Shown here in pieces: positions 1 to 5,491 of a DNA stretch of 5,491 nt. The notes beneath the pieces are model-generated. The model was not told the DNA's origin, ran no database searches, and saw only the letters and a program-made list of their open reading frames with translations. The translations under genes were made by a program, and so were the position numbers. Numbering within the stretch: position 1 is the stretch's first letter; each line of letters starts with the position of its first letter. Source of the stretch: Bacteroidota bacterium (GTDB taxonomy: Bacteria; Bacteroidota; Bacteroidia; Cytophagales; Cyclobacteriaceae); NCBI GenBank assembly GCA_024643595.1, contig JAHEMS010000270.1, forward strand, positions 1 through 5,491, written 5' to 3'.

Positions 1-124
1 CATACCATTCCAGGCCATCAATGTCTAACTGAACGGCAAGGTTAATCCATTCAGAAACGGTCATGGTTCCATCCTTGCATAAAGCTTGCATAAATGCTTT
101 TGGAAAGGCTGCTAATCGGGACAT
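1..124 (-). CDS. Probable sugar phosphate isomerase/epimerase, N-terminal fragment (runs off the left edge)
   Basis: This is the first 41 codons of a leftward gene, opening with MSRLAAFPKAFMQALCKDGT and continuing through SEWINLAVQLDIDGLEWY. The pattern of a short N-terminal strand with a phenylalanine/lysine-rich loop, a helix ending in 'AVQLDIDGLEW' and an acidic residue (E39) at the start of the second strand is what I know from the xylose isomerase-like TIM barrel (AP_endonuc_2) family, which includes sugar and sugar-phosphate isomerases and epimerases such as UlaE and IolE. No catalytic metal ligand lies in the visible part, so the reaction cannot be assigned. The start codon follows the stop of the short-chain dehydrogenase by only 9 bases, so it is very likely translated from the same mRNA. 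There is no signal peptide, so it should be cytoplasmic. The family call rests on a short stretch; operon membership is firmer. Confidence 0.6.
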   Translation of the reverse strand, partial: MSRLAAFPKAFMQALCKDGTMTVSEWINLAVQLDIDGLEWY

Positions 125-133
125 AGCGTTGAA

Positions 134-934
134 TTAATTTTTCGAAGGAATGGTGGTGCCATCTTTAGGAGGATTGCGTCCAATAAATGGGTATTGTTCA
201 AGATCCACTACTTGACCACTCACCGGTCCGCATTCATCACTCAGCCAATAGATCGCTGCGGCAGCAATTTCTCCAGGATGTAAAATCCTTCCTGCGGGAG
301 CGAATACCTTGGGAATTTGGGTGTACCAATCATCCGGTAATCCATGCTCACGCTTGCGTTGAATTTCCTTTTCAGTCAATACCCATCCTGGATTGATCTG
401 ATTGACGCGAACACCTTGTTCTCGATGCAATGTATCTCCAAGATTTCTTGTCAGGGTCATTAATGCACCTTTGGATATGCTATATGGTAAAAGGTTGGGT
501 TCCCCACTATAGGCATTTACCGAACCAATATTTAATACGCATCCATGTGATTTATTTAGATGAGGTAAGGCTGATTTAATCAATGCAAAAGGTGCTATGG
601 TATTTACCTCCATCACTTTTCGAAAAAAATTAAGATCGGTAGTATGAATATCGGAAGAAACAACCCACGCTGCATTATTAACGATAGCATCTAATTTTCC
701 AAACGTGTTAACCGCTGCCTCGACAAGCTGCTGCGGTGCACCGTCATTGGTAATATCTCCGATATGCAATGCCGCTTTATCGGACCCAATTTCTTTGATA
801 ACCTCGTCTCCAAGATCTCTTTCCAAACCGTGTATTACCACTCGGGCGCCTTCCATTACACACTGAAGCGCGATCGCTTTACCAATGCCGGTGGTGCTTC
901 CTGTAACAATAATTATTTTGTCTTTTAATCTCAT
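134..934 (-). CDS. SDR-family NAD(P)-dependent oxidoreductase
   Basis: This encodes a 266-residue classical short-chain dehydrogenase, the usual length for the family. Visible motifs, in order, are the cofactor-binding TGSTTGIG (residues 11-18), NNAA (86-89), the helix-4 asparagine N111, catalytic S138, the YxxxK pair Y151/K155, and PGW (182-184). All four members of the Asn-Ser-Tyr-Lys tetrad are present, so it should be active. After the second strand the sequence reads HGLERD, with no clear aspartate selecting NAD, so the cofactor preference is open. The C-terminus (DLEQYPFIGRNPP) is extended beyond the usual end. The start is set at the ATG directly before RLKDKIIIVTG; an upstream in-frame ATG at 997 would add 21 atypical residues and overlap the preceding dehydrogenase gene by 20 bases. 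It lies 43 bases after the zinc-type dehydrogenase and 9 bases before the isomerase fragment. It probably oxidizes or reduces a sugar-derived hydroxyl or keto group; the substrate is unknown. Confidence 0.9.
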   Translation of the reverse strand: MRLKDKIIIVTGSTTGIGKAIALQCVMEGARVVIHGLERDLGDEVIKEIGSDKAALHIGDITNDGAPQQLVEAAVNTFGKLDAIVNNAAWVVSSDIHTTDLNFFRKVMEVNTIAPFALIKSALPHLNKSHGCVLNIGSVNAYSGEPNLLPYSISKGALMTLTRNLGDTLHREQGVRVNQINPGWVLTEKEIQRKREHGLPDDWYTQIPKVFAPAGRILHPGEIAAAAIYWLSDECGPVSGQVVDLEQYPFIGRNPPKDGTTIPSKN

Positions 935-977
935 GATAATGAATGATCCCAGAAAAGATTTCTTCTTGTTTAAAAAA

Positions 978-2003
978 TCAAACCGGCTTAAGTACACTCT
1001 TCACCACTTCTCCACGGTGCATTTTTTCGAAAGCTTCGTGCCATTCCGTTACCGGCCACACGCCACCAATAATTGGTTTCACATCTAATTGACCGCCAGA
1101 AAGAAGTGCAATTACCCGTTCCCAAACAGGCCAGTTATGACTAAAACTTCCCTGTAGGGTAATATTTTTCTGAACGATAGGGTCAAGTGAAAAACCCAAA
1201 GGTTGAGGTCCCCATCCCACTTTCGTGATTTGACCATTGGGACGAACCCATTGCATCGCCATTTTCAATGTTATGCTTGCCCCGGCTGCATCGATCACTA
1301 AATCCGCTCCCAATCCATCACGTTTCTTCGACCACTCCGAAGCATCACCAATGATAGGCTCGCATCCATACTGCATGGCAATGGAAAGCCGATTCTTATC
1401 ATTTTCCAATCCTACAATAGCTACCTCAGCACCACACAACCTTGCCATAGCAGCACATAAAATTCCGATCGTGCCAGGCCCTATAACAATCACACGATCA
1501 CCCGGTTTGATTCGAGAGTTTTCTACTACTGAATTATAGGCTACGCAACAGGGCTCTGTCAGGCAAGCTTGTTCAAAGGCCAGATTAACCGGTACACGAT
1601 GCAAGCAACGTGCGGGTACACGAACATAGCGTGTCATGGCGCCATCTACTCCGTAGCCAAATCCTTTTCGTGTAGGATCGAGATTATATAAACCCTGTCG
1701 TGACAACGGATTGTTGCCATCAATGATGGCCGCTGTTTCACTCACCACACGATCTCCTTCTTTCCAGCCTGAGACGCGTTTGCCAATTTCCAAAATGTGG
1801 CCACCAAACTCATGTCCTAATACAACAGGATAGTTGACTGGCCAGCTATGATCGGCAGTCCATTGGTGAAGGTCACTACCACACACGCCAACATTGGCTA
1901 CTTCAAGCAAAATATCTTCTTCTCCAATGTCAGGTTTATTGACTTCGCGGATTTCCACCGATCCTTTTTCAGGAGCATAATTAACTACAGCTGCGGATTT
2001 CAT
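978..2003 (-). CDS. Medium-chain zinc-type alcohol/polyol dehydrogenase lacking the structural-zinc cysteines
   Basis: This is a 341-residue MDR-superfamily dehydrogenase of the sorbitol/threonine dehydrogenase type. The catalytic zinc site is present: C41 in GVCGSD, H64-E65 in GHE, and E150 in LTEP. The Rossmann motif GPGTIG is at 175-180, followed by the second strand and GLENDKNRL. The structural-zinc lobe (residues 95-109) has the normal spacing, but the four expected cysteines are D95, N98, S101 and D109, so no structural zinc should bind there. The following stretch, RKGFGYGVDGAM, is typical of the sorbitol dehydrogenase-like branch. Likely job: NAD(P)-dependent oxidation of a secondary hydroxyl of a sugar, polyol or aldonate in the cytoplasm. 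The start ATG at 2003 is 30 bases after the stop of the upstream HUMPS gene, which supports one operon. I believe similar cysteine-free relatives exist, so this may mark a subfamily rather than a defect. The family is certain; the substrate is not. Confidence 0.92.
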   Translation of the reverse strand: MKSAAVVNYAPEKGSVEIREVNKPDIGEEDILLEVANVGVCGSDLHQWTADHSWPVNYPVVLGHEFGGHILEIGKRVSGWKEGDRVVSETAAIIDGNNPLSRQGLYNLDPTRKGFGYGVDGAMTRYVRVPARCLHRVPVNLAFEQACLTEPCCVAYNSVVENSRIKPGDRVIVIGPGTIGILCAAMARLCGAEVAIVGLENDKNRLSIAMQYGCEPIIGDASEWSKKRDGLGADLVIDAAGASITLKMAMQWVRPNGQITKVGWGPQPLGFSLDPIVQKNITLQGSFSHNWPVWERVIALLSGGQLDVKPIIGGVWPVTEWHEAFEKMHRGEVVKSVLKPV

Positions 2004-2033
2004 TATCTTATCATTATAAGTCTATTCTTTCTG

Positions 2034-2720
2034 TTAATTATAGGCGTGGATTTTTTCACAGATCAATCGTAAAGATGCCTCTAAGTTTCCATCTGCCGTT
2101 TTAAATGCGTCGGCATCAATTGTCAGTGGTGCACCCAGCACTACCAAGGGAGCTCCGTATTCCGGACACCGAATCGCCTGCTCTAAACTAAGTCCTCCAA
2201 CTGCCTGCACTGGAATATTGACGGCCTTTACCACCTCGCGTAATTGATCCAATGGACTAGGCATTCGCTTACCCTGAGCAGCAATACCCCGTCGTTCATC
2301 ATAACCGATATGATGAACCACATAATCGCAGCCTAAGTCTTCCAGCCACTTCGCCGCGCCAACCATATCAGGACAACCCAAATTATCACCCATTACTTTA
2401 ACGCCAAAATCACTACCGGCTTGGACAACACATTTGATTGTTTCCTCATGAGCGCGGGCCATCACCACCACATGTGTAGCTCCCGCTTTCGCCATCATCT
2501 CTGCTTCCAGATAACCTCCATCCATGGTTTTGAGATCCGCAACAATAGGTACGCCAGGAAATGCTTCTCGTAATTTTCTAACCCCATGTAAGCCTTCGGC
2601 AAGGATAAGGGGAGTTCCAGCCTCCAACCAGTCTACTCCTGCCCGTATCGCCATCGCTGCAGTTACCAGGGCTTCATCAATGTTGGTAAGATCAAGTGAT
2701 ATTTGTACTACTGGTTTCAT
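2034..2720 (-). CDS. HUMPS-family enzyme: 3-hexulose-6-phosphate synthase / 3-keto-L-gulonate-6-phosphate decarboxylase-like
   Basis: This is a 228-residue single-domain (beta/alpha)8 protein of the orotidine monophosphate decarboxylase superfamily, close to the normal family length. Conserved active-site residues are visible: D10 in SLDL, E33 in LEAGTP, the DxKxxD signature D62/K64/D67 in ADLKTMDGG, H137 in HHIGYD, and phosphate-binding glycines at G175-G176 and near LGAPL (195-199). DLKTMDGG resembles 3-hexulose-6-phosphate synthase (DMKTMDAG) more than the decarboxylase UlaD (DAKIADAG). The arginine that UlaD uses two positions after its serine (R139) is Y140 here. Known members act on phosphorylated ketoses with a magnesium-stabilized enediolate, either condensing formaldehyde with ribulose 5-phosphate or decarboxylating a 3-keto acid phosphate. 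It is the first gene of the leftward unit. No hexulose-6-phosphate isomerase is visible, which weakens a plain formaldehyde-fixing role. The family is secure; the reaction is unresolved. Confidence 0.88.
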   Translation of the reverse strand: MKPVVQISLDLTNIDEALVTAAMAIRAGVDWLEAGTPLILAEGLHGVRKLREAFPGVPIVADLKTMDGGYLEAEMMAKAGATHVVVMARAHEETIKCVVQAGSDFGVKVMGDNLGCPDMVGAAKWLEDLGCDYVVHHIGYDERRGIAAQGKRMPSPLDQLREVVKAVNIPVQAVGGLSLEQAIRCPEYGAPLVVLGAPLTIDADAFKTADGNLEASLRLICEKIHAYN

Positions 2721-2734
2721 TTCATGGCTATTTA

Positions 2735-2763
2735 TAAATATAACTTTTCCTAGTTAAAACAAT
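2735..2763 (-). promoter_or_regulatory. Candidate Bacteroidota-type promoter for the leftward operon
   Basis: Read on the minus strand, an ATTG (2763-2760) is followed after 17 bases by TATATTTA (2742-2735). This matches the Bacteroidota pattern of a TTG-type -33 element and a TAnnTTTG -7 element in five of the six fixed -7 positions, with spacing in the reported range. Transcription would begin only about 5 to 10 bases before the ATG at 2720, so the leader would be very short. The region is AT-rich and such matches arise by chance. Confidence 0.3.
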
Positions 2764-2768
2764 TTTAA
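2754..2768. promoter_or_regulatory. 15-base inverted repeat, possible operator
   Basis: TTAAAA (2754-2759), CAA, then TTTTAA (2763-2768) forms a perfect inverted repeat with 6-base arms and a 3-base centre. It lies in the divergent intergenic region and overlaps the putative -33 element of the leftward promoter, a position suited to a repressor. The arms contain only A and T, so chance is a serious alternative, and no regulator gene is present in the window. Confidence 0.25.
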
Positions 2769-2834
2769 TAAAACCCCTACCCGTTTGTTTCCAATGCCCA
2801 ATTAAATGTGATATTGTGTACTCATTGATTGCCG

Positions 2835-3707
2835 ATGAACGCTGCCTTATTATATAAATGCGATTGCCTATTAGGAGAAGGTGCCTTCTGGCATGAGGCG
2901 AGGCAAAGCTTTTTCTGGGTTGACATTGACGGGAAATGTTTGTTCGAATATGTAATCGAAAACATAAAAGTAAACACCTGGCAATTTCAACATCGCCCCA
3001 GCCTGATAACCCTTGATACGGAAGGCCAAATGGTAATTGCTTTCCAGGGAGGCATTGCACGATTTGATTTACAAACTGAAAATCTTCACTGGCTGGCGCC
3101 CGTTGAAAAAGAACAACCAGAACAGCGAACGAACGATGGAGCCATTGACATTGCCGGACGATTATGGATTGGAACGATGAATGTTAAATTCAAAAAAGGC
3201 GCTGGTGCTTTATATTATCTTGATAAAGATCTTTCATTGATAAAAGTAATCGAAGGTCTTACCATACCAAATGGATTAGTGTGGTCATTAGACAATCGCA
3301 CCATGTTTCATATTGACAGCCCCACCCATACGGTAAAAGCATATAGTTTTAACAGCGAAACCGGAGAAATTTCATTTGATCGCATCGCCATTATCATTCC
3401 TTCTGAAACCGGTTCGCCCGATGGGATGTGTATCGATGAAGAAGGAAAATTATGGATAGCTCAGTTTAACGGATTTGGCGTCTATCGATGGGATCCAACG
3501 AATGGGAAACTACTGGACAAAATTGAAATACCCGTTCCACAAGTTACCAGTTGTGCTTTTGGCGGCCCTGATTTCGATCTACTGTTCATTACTACAGCAA
3601 GAGAAAATTTCACACCGGAGCAAGTCGCCCGGTATCCAGATAGTGGTAGCGTATATGTAGCCCATCCGGGTGTTTGCGGAATAAGAAAAAATATTTTTAG
3701 AGGATGA
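2835..3707 (+). CDS. SMP-30/gluconolactonase/LRE family lactonase
   Basis: This encodes a 290-residue six-bladed beta-propeller of the SMP-30/regucalcin family, essentially the family's normal length. Family members hydrolyze sugar lactones such as gluconolactone and gulonolactone to aldonic acids with a divalent metal. The metal ligands can be placed at E15 (LLGEGAFWHE), N146 (TIPNGLVWS) and D196 (GSPDGMCID), the last being the expected catalytic aspartate. R98 and N100 (EQRTNDG) match the substrate-binding pair of regucalcin (R101/N103). The blade motif GKLWIA at 204-209 is also typical. There is no signal peptide, so the enzyme should be cytoplasmic. I choose the ATG at 2835; an in-frame TTG at 2829 would add only two residues. 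The gene is divergent from the HUMPS operon and lies 105 bases before the GMC oxidoreductase, whose product could supply its lactone. The exact lactone is unknown. Confidence 0.92.
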   Translation: MNAALLYKCDCLLGEGAFWHEARQSFFWVDIDGKCLFEYVIENIKVNTWQFQHRPSLITLDTEGQMVIAFQGGIARFDLQTENLHWLAPVEKEQPEQRTNDGAIDIAGRLWIGTMNVKFKKGAGALYYLDKDLSLIKVIEGLTIPNGLVWSLDNRTMFHIDSPTHTVKAYSFNSETGEISFDRIAIIIPSETGSPDGMCIDEEGKLWIAQFNGFGVYRWDPTNGKLLDKIEIPVPQVTSCAFGGPDFDLLFITTARENFTPEQVARYPDSGSVYVAHPGVCGIRKNIFRG

Positions 3708-3812
3708 TGGTTGTATTACACCCGCCTGAATCCATCAGACACCCTTGATAAGTTTCACCTATAACTTTTAAATCCACCTTGCTATTATTGTTATCTACCT
3801 GATCAACTGCTT
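3708..3812 (+). other. Intergenic gap between the lactonase and the GMC oxidoreductase
   Basis: This 105-base gap holds nothing I can call firmly. TGATGG (3705-3710, overlapping the lactonase stop) could pair with CCATCA (3732-3737) across a 21-base loop, but no T-tract follows, so it is not a convincing terminator. Weak -7-like sequences occur at 3763-3770 and 3783-3790 without a well-spaced -33 partner. Read-through from the lactonase gene is possible but not shown. Confidence 0.4.
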
Positions 3813-5491
3813 ATGTCAGATACTACTACCGCCTATGATGCCATTGTGGTTGGCTCCGGAATTTCAGGAGGTTGGGCTGCCAAGGAACTTTGTGACAGGG
3901 GATTAAAAACCCTTTTGCTCGAACGTGGCCGTAATATTGAACACATCAAAGATTATCCTACGGCTATGAAAAACCCTTGGGACTTTCCTCACCGGGGGCA
4001 ATTACCCTTATCCGTTTTGGAAGAAAATCCGGTAGCCGGAAGGTGTTATGCTTTTGATGAATCTACTGAGCATCTTTTTGTGAAGGATAATGAACATCCC
4101 TACGTGCAGGAGAAACCCTTCGACTGGATTCGCGGCTATCAGGTAGGCGGCAAATCGATCATGTGGGCACGTGAATCGCAACGATGGAGCAACTTTGAAT
4201 TTACATCTCCAGGTAAATATGGATATGGTATTGATTGGCCTATACGCTATACCGACATTGCTCCGTGGTATTCGCACGTAGAAATTTTTGCTGGTATCTG
4301 TGGCAATCGCGATGGGCTTGAAGCCATGCCCGATGGTGAATTTCTGCCTCCTTTTGAAATGAATTGTGTGGAAAAAGAATTGCGACAAAAAATTGGAAGC
4401 CAATATAAAGATCGGTTCATGGTGCATGGCCGCGGTGCACACCTCACACAACCCAAGGAAATTCACTTGAAGCAGGGTAGAGGCCTTTGCCAGGCCCGTG
4501 ATTTATGCACTCGGGGTTGCCCCTACGGAGGATATTTCAGTTCGGTATCTGCTACATTGCCATGGGCACAAAAAACAGGTAACCTTACCTTGCGGCCATT
4601 TTCCGTAGTTCACTCTGTCATCTATGACGAACAAAAAGGGAATGCCTCTGGTGTGCGTGTGATTGATGCCAATACCCACGAAATACATGAGTTTAAAGCG
4701 CGTATCATTTTCATCAATGCTGCCTGCCTGAATAGTAACCTGATTTTATTGAACTCTACGTCATCCCGCTTCCCTAACGGATTGGGCAATGATAATGGAC
4801 TTCTCGGTAAGCACATCATTTTTCACAACTATCGGGGTTCGTTGAGTGCATCGTATGACGGTCCCGACGATCAATATTATTTTGGACGCAGTCCTTCCAA
4901 GCCCATTATGGCAAACTATCGAAACCTGCACAAGCAGGATACCGATTATGTTGGCGGTTTTCTAACATTTATCGGAGCATACCGCTCACGGGGAACAAGT
5001 GAAAATGAAATTGGTGCCAGCATAAAAACATCAGTAGCTACGCCAGGTGAATGGAAAGTATATATGTCTATGCAAGGCGAAACTCTTGCCAAAGAGACAA
5101 ACCATGTGCGGTTAAGTAACGATCAAAAAGACAAATGGGGAATTCCTCTATTAGTCACATCGGTAGATTATGACGATAATGATGAAAAGATGGTGAAGGA
5201 CTTTCTTCAACAAGGTACGGAAATGCTGGAAGCGGCCGGTTGCACCAACATCAAACAAAGCGACAGTCAACAGGCACCAGGTCTCGATATTCACGAGATG
5301 GGTGGCGTGCGCATGGGCAAAGATCCCAAAACATCCATGCTGAATCGTTGGAATCAACTCCACCACTGCAAAAATGTTTTTGTAACCGATGGGGCAAGCA
5401 TGGCCAGCACAGGAACACAAAATCCATCCTTGTTTTATATGGCCATCACCGCGCGAGCTGTTGATTATGCTGTTGAGGAATTGAAAAGACA
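3813..5491 (+). CDS. GMC-family FAD-dependent oxidoreductase, C-terminus cut by the right edge
   Basis: The frame stays open from ATG 3813 to the window end, giving 559 codons; relatives I recall are about 560 to 570 residues, so only a few are likely missing. FAD binding is shown by GSGISG (14-19) and E37 closing the second strand (LLLERG). VGGKSIMW (111-118) is the second flavin loop; Met117 sits where pyranose 2-oxidase carries its flavin-linked histidine, so FAD should be non-covalent. Three cysteines C226, C232 and C236 lie in a conserved-looking LCTRGCPYGG region. The catalytic pair is placed at H494 (DIHEMGG) and N537 (TQNPSL), equivalent to pyranose oxidase H548/N593. The subfamily resembles gluconate dehydrogenase large subunits and bacterial glucoside 3-dehydrogenases, which oxidize sugars and pass electrons to an acceptor. 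No Tat or Sec signal is seen and no acceptor subunit is visible in the window. Likely role: first oxidation of a sugar. The substrate and the carbon oxidized are unknown. Confidence 0.92.
   Translation, partial: MSDTTTAYDAIVVGSGISGGWAAKELCDRGLKTLLLERGRNIEHIKDYPTAMKNPWDFPHRGQLPLSVLEENPVAGRCYAFDESTEHLFVKDNEHPYVQEKPFDWIRGYQVGGKSIMWARESQRWSNFEFTSPGKYGYGIDWPIRYTDIAPWYSHVEIFAGICGNRDGLEAMPDGEFLPPFEMNCVEKELRQKIGSQYKDRFMVHGRGAHLTQPKEIHLKQGRGLCQARDLCTRGCPYGGYFSSVSATLPWAQKTGNLTLRPFSVVHSVIYDEQKGNASGVRVIDANTHEIHEFKARIIFINAACLNSNLILLNSTSSRFPNGLGNDNGLLGKHIIFHNYRGSLSASYDGPDDQYYFGRSPSKPIMANYRNLHKQDTDYVGGFLTFIGAYRSRGTSENEIGASIKTSVATPGEWKVYMSMQGETLAKETNHVRLSNDQKDKWGIPLLVTSVDYDDNDEKMVKDFLQQGTEMLEAAGCTNIKQSDSQQAPGLDIHEMGGVRMGKDPKTSMLNRWNQLHHCKNVFVTDGASMASTGTQNPSLFYMAITARAVDYAVEELKR

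Larger units (their letters stand above)
2721..2834. other. Divergent intergenic region between the two sugar-oxidation units
   Basis: This 114-base AT-rich gap separates the start of the leftward HUMPS gene (2720) from the start of the rightward lactonase (2835) and must hold the promoters for both units. For the rightward unit a TTTG (2784-2787) and a TAAATGTG (2803-2810) resemble -33 and -7 elements, but the 15-base spacing is shorter than usual, so I do not call that promoter. No Shine-Dalgarno sequence precedes either gene, as is common in Bacteroidota. No hairpin with a T-tract is seen. Confidence 0.6.

Noticed and set aside
870..877. A GCGATCGC octamer like the cyanobacterial HIP1 repeat.
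   Set aside because: It occurs once, inside the coding sequence of the short-chain dehydrogenase, and nothing else suggests a cyanobacterium.
935..997. An upstream start for the short-chain dehydrogenase adding 21 residues.
   Set aside because: The extra residues are not typical of the family, would overlap the preceding gene, and the cofactor motif is normally placed as it is with the ATG at 934.
2728..3060. A 110-codon minus-strand frame covering the divergent promoter region and the start of the lactonase gene.
   Set aside because: Its translation has low complexity and no motif, and most of it is antisense to the lactonase N-terminus including E15.
3705..3737. A possible terminator hairpin after the lactonase gene (TGATGG with CCATCA).
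   Set aside because: The stem is only six base pairs with a 21-base loop and no T-tract follows.
4008..4466. A 152-codon open frame on the minus strand.
   Set aside because: It lies wholly inside the GMC oxidoreductase gene, whose protein shows continuous family motifs. The antisense translation shows no recognizable domain.
5151..5420. An 89-codon open frame on the minus strand with a hydrophobic tail.
   Set aside because: It is antisense to the conserved C-terminal catalytic region of the GMC gene (H494 and N537), which explains its sequence.

Overview
The window looks like a piece of a Bacteroidota chromosome, perhaps from a Chitinophaga- or Cytophaga-type lineage. This is inferred from moderate GC, AT-rich gaps between genes, almost no Shine-Dalgarno sequences, -7-like elements of the TAnnTTT type, and a GMC oxidoreductase whose motifs match those I know from Bacteroidota. 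I could not run a taxonomic search, so the genus is open.

The layout is two divergent transcription units around a 114-base AT-rich intergenic region (2721-2834). The leftward unit, in transcription order, is: a HUMPS-family (hexulose-6-phosphate synthase / 3-keto-gulonate-6-phosphate decarboxylase-like) barrel enzyme (2720-2034), a medium-chain zinc-type dehydrogenase (2003-978), a short-chain dehydrogenase (934-134), and the first 41 codons of a probable sugar phosphate isomerase/epimerase that runs off the left edge (124-1). Gaps of 30, 43 and 9 bases make this a likely operon. The rightward unit is an SMP-30/gluconolactonase-type lactonase (2835-3707), then, after a 105-base gap, a GMC-family flavin oxidoreductase (3813 to the right edge) that is cut very near its C-terminus. 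Nothing longer than about 115 bases is non-coding. I see no RNA gene, mobile element, CRISPR array or clear terminator.

Together the genes read as an oxidative route for a sugar or sugar derivative: flavin-dependent oxidation of a sugar, lactone hydrolysis to an aldonate, NAD(P)-dependent oxidation to a keto acid, decarboxylation or aldol cleavage by the HUMPS enzyme, and isomerization or epimerization. The nearest textbook comparison is the Ula/Yia-type gulonate and ascorbate route, but no kinase, transporter or regulator is visible and the substrate cannot be read from the sequence. The points most worth a second look are the zinc dehydrogenase that has lost all four structural-zinc cysteines, the HUMPS enzyme whose active site matches neither standard member fully, and an inverted repeat over the putative leftward promoter.
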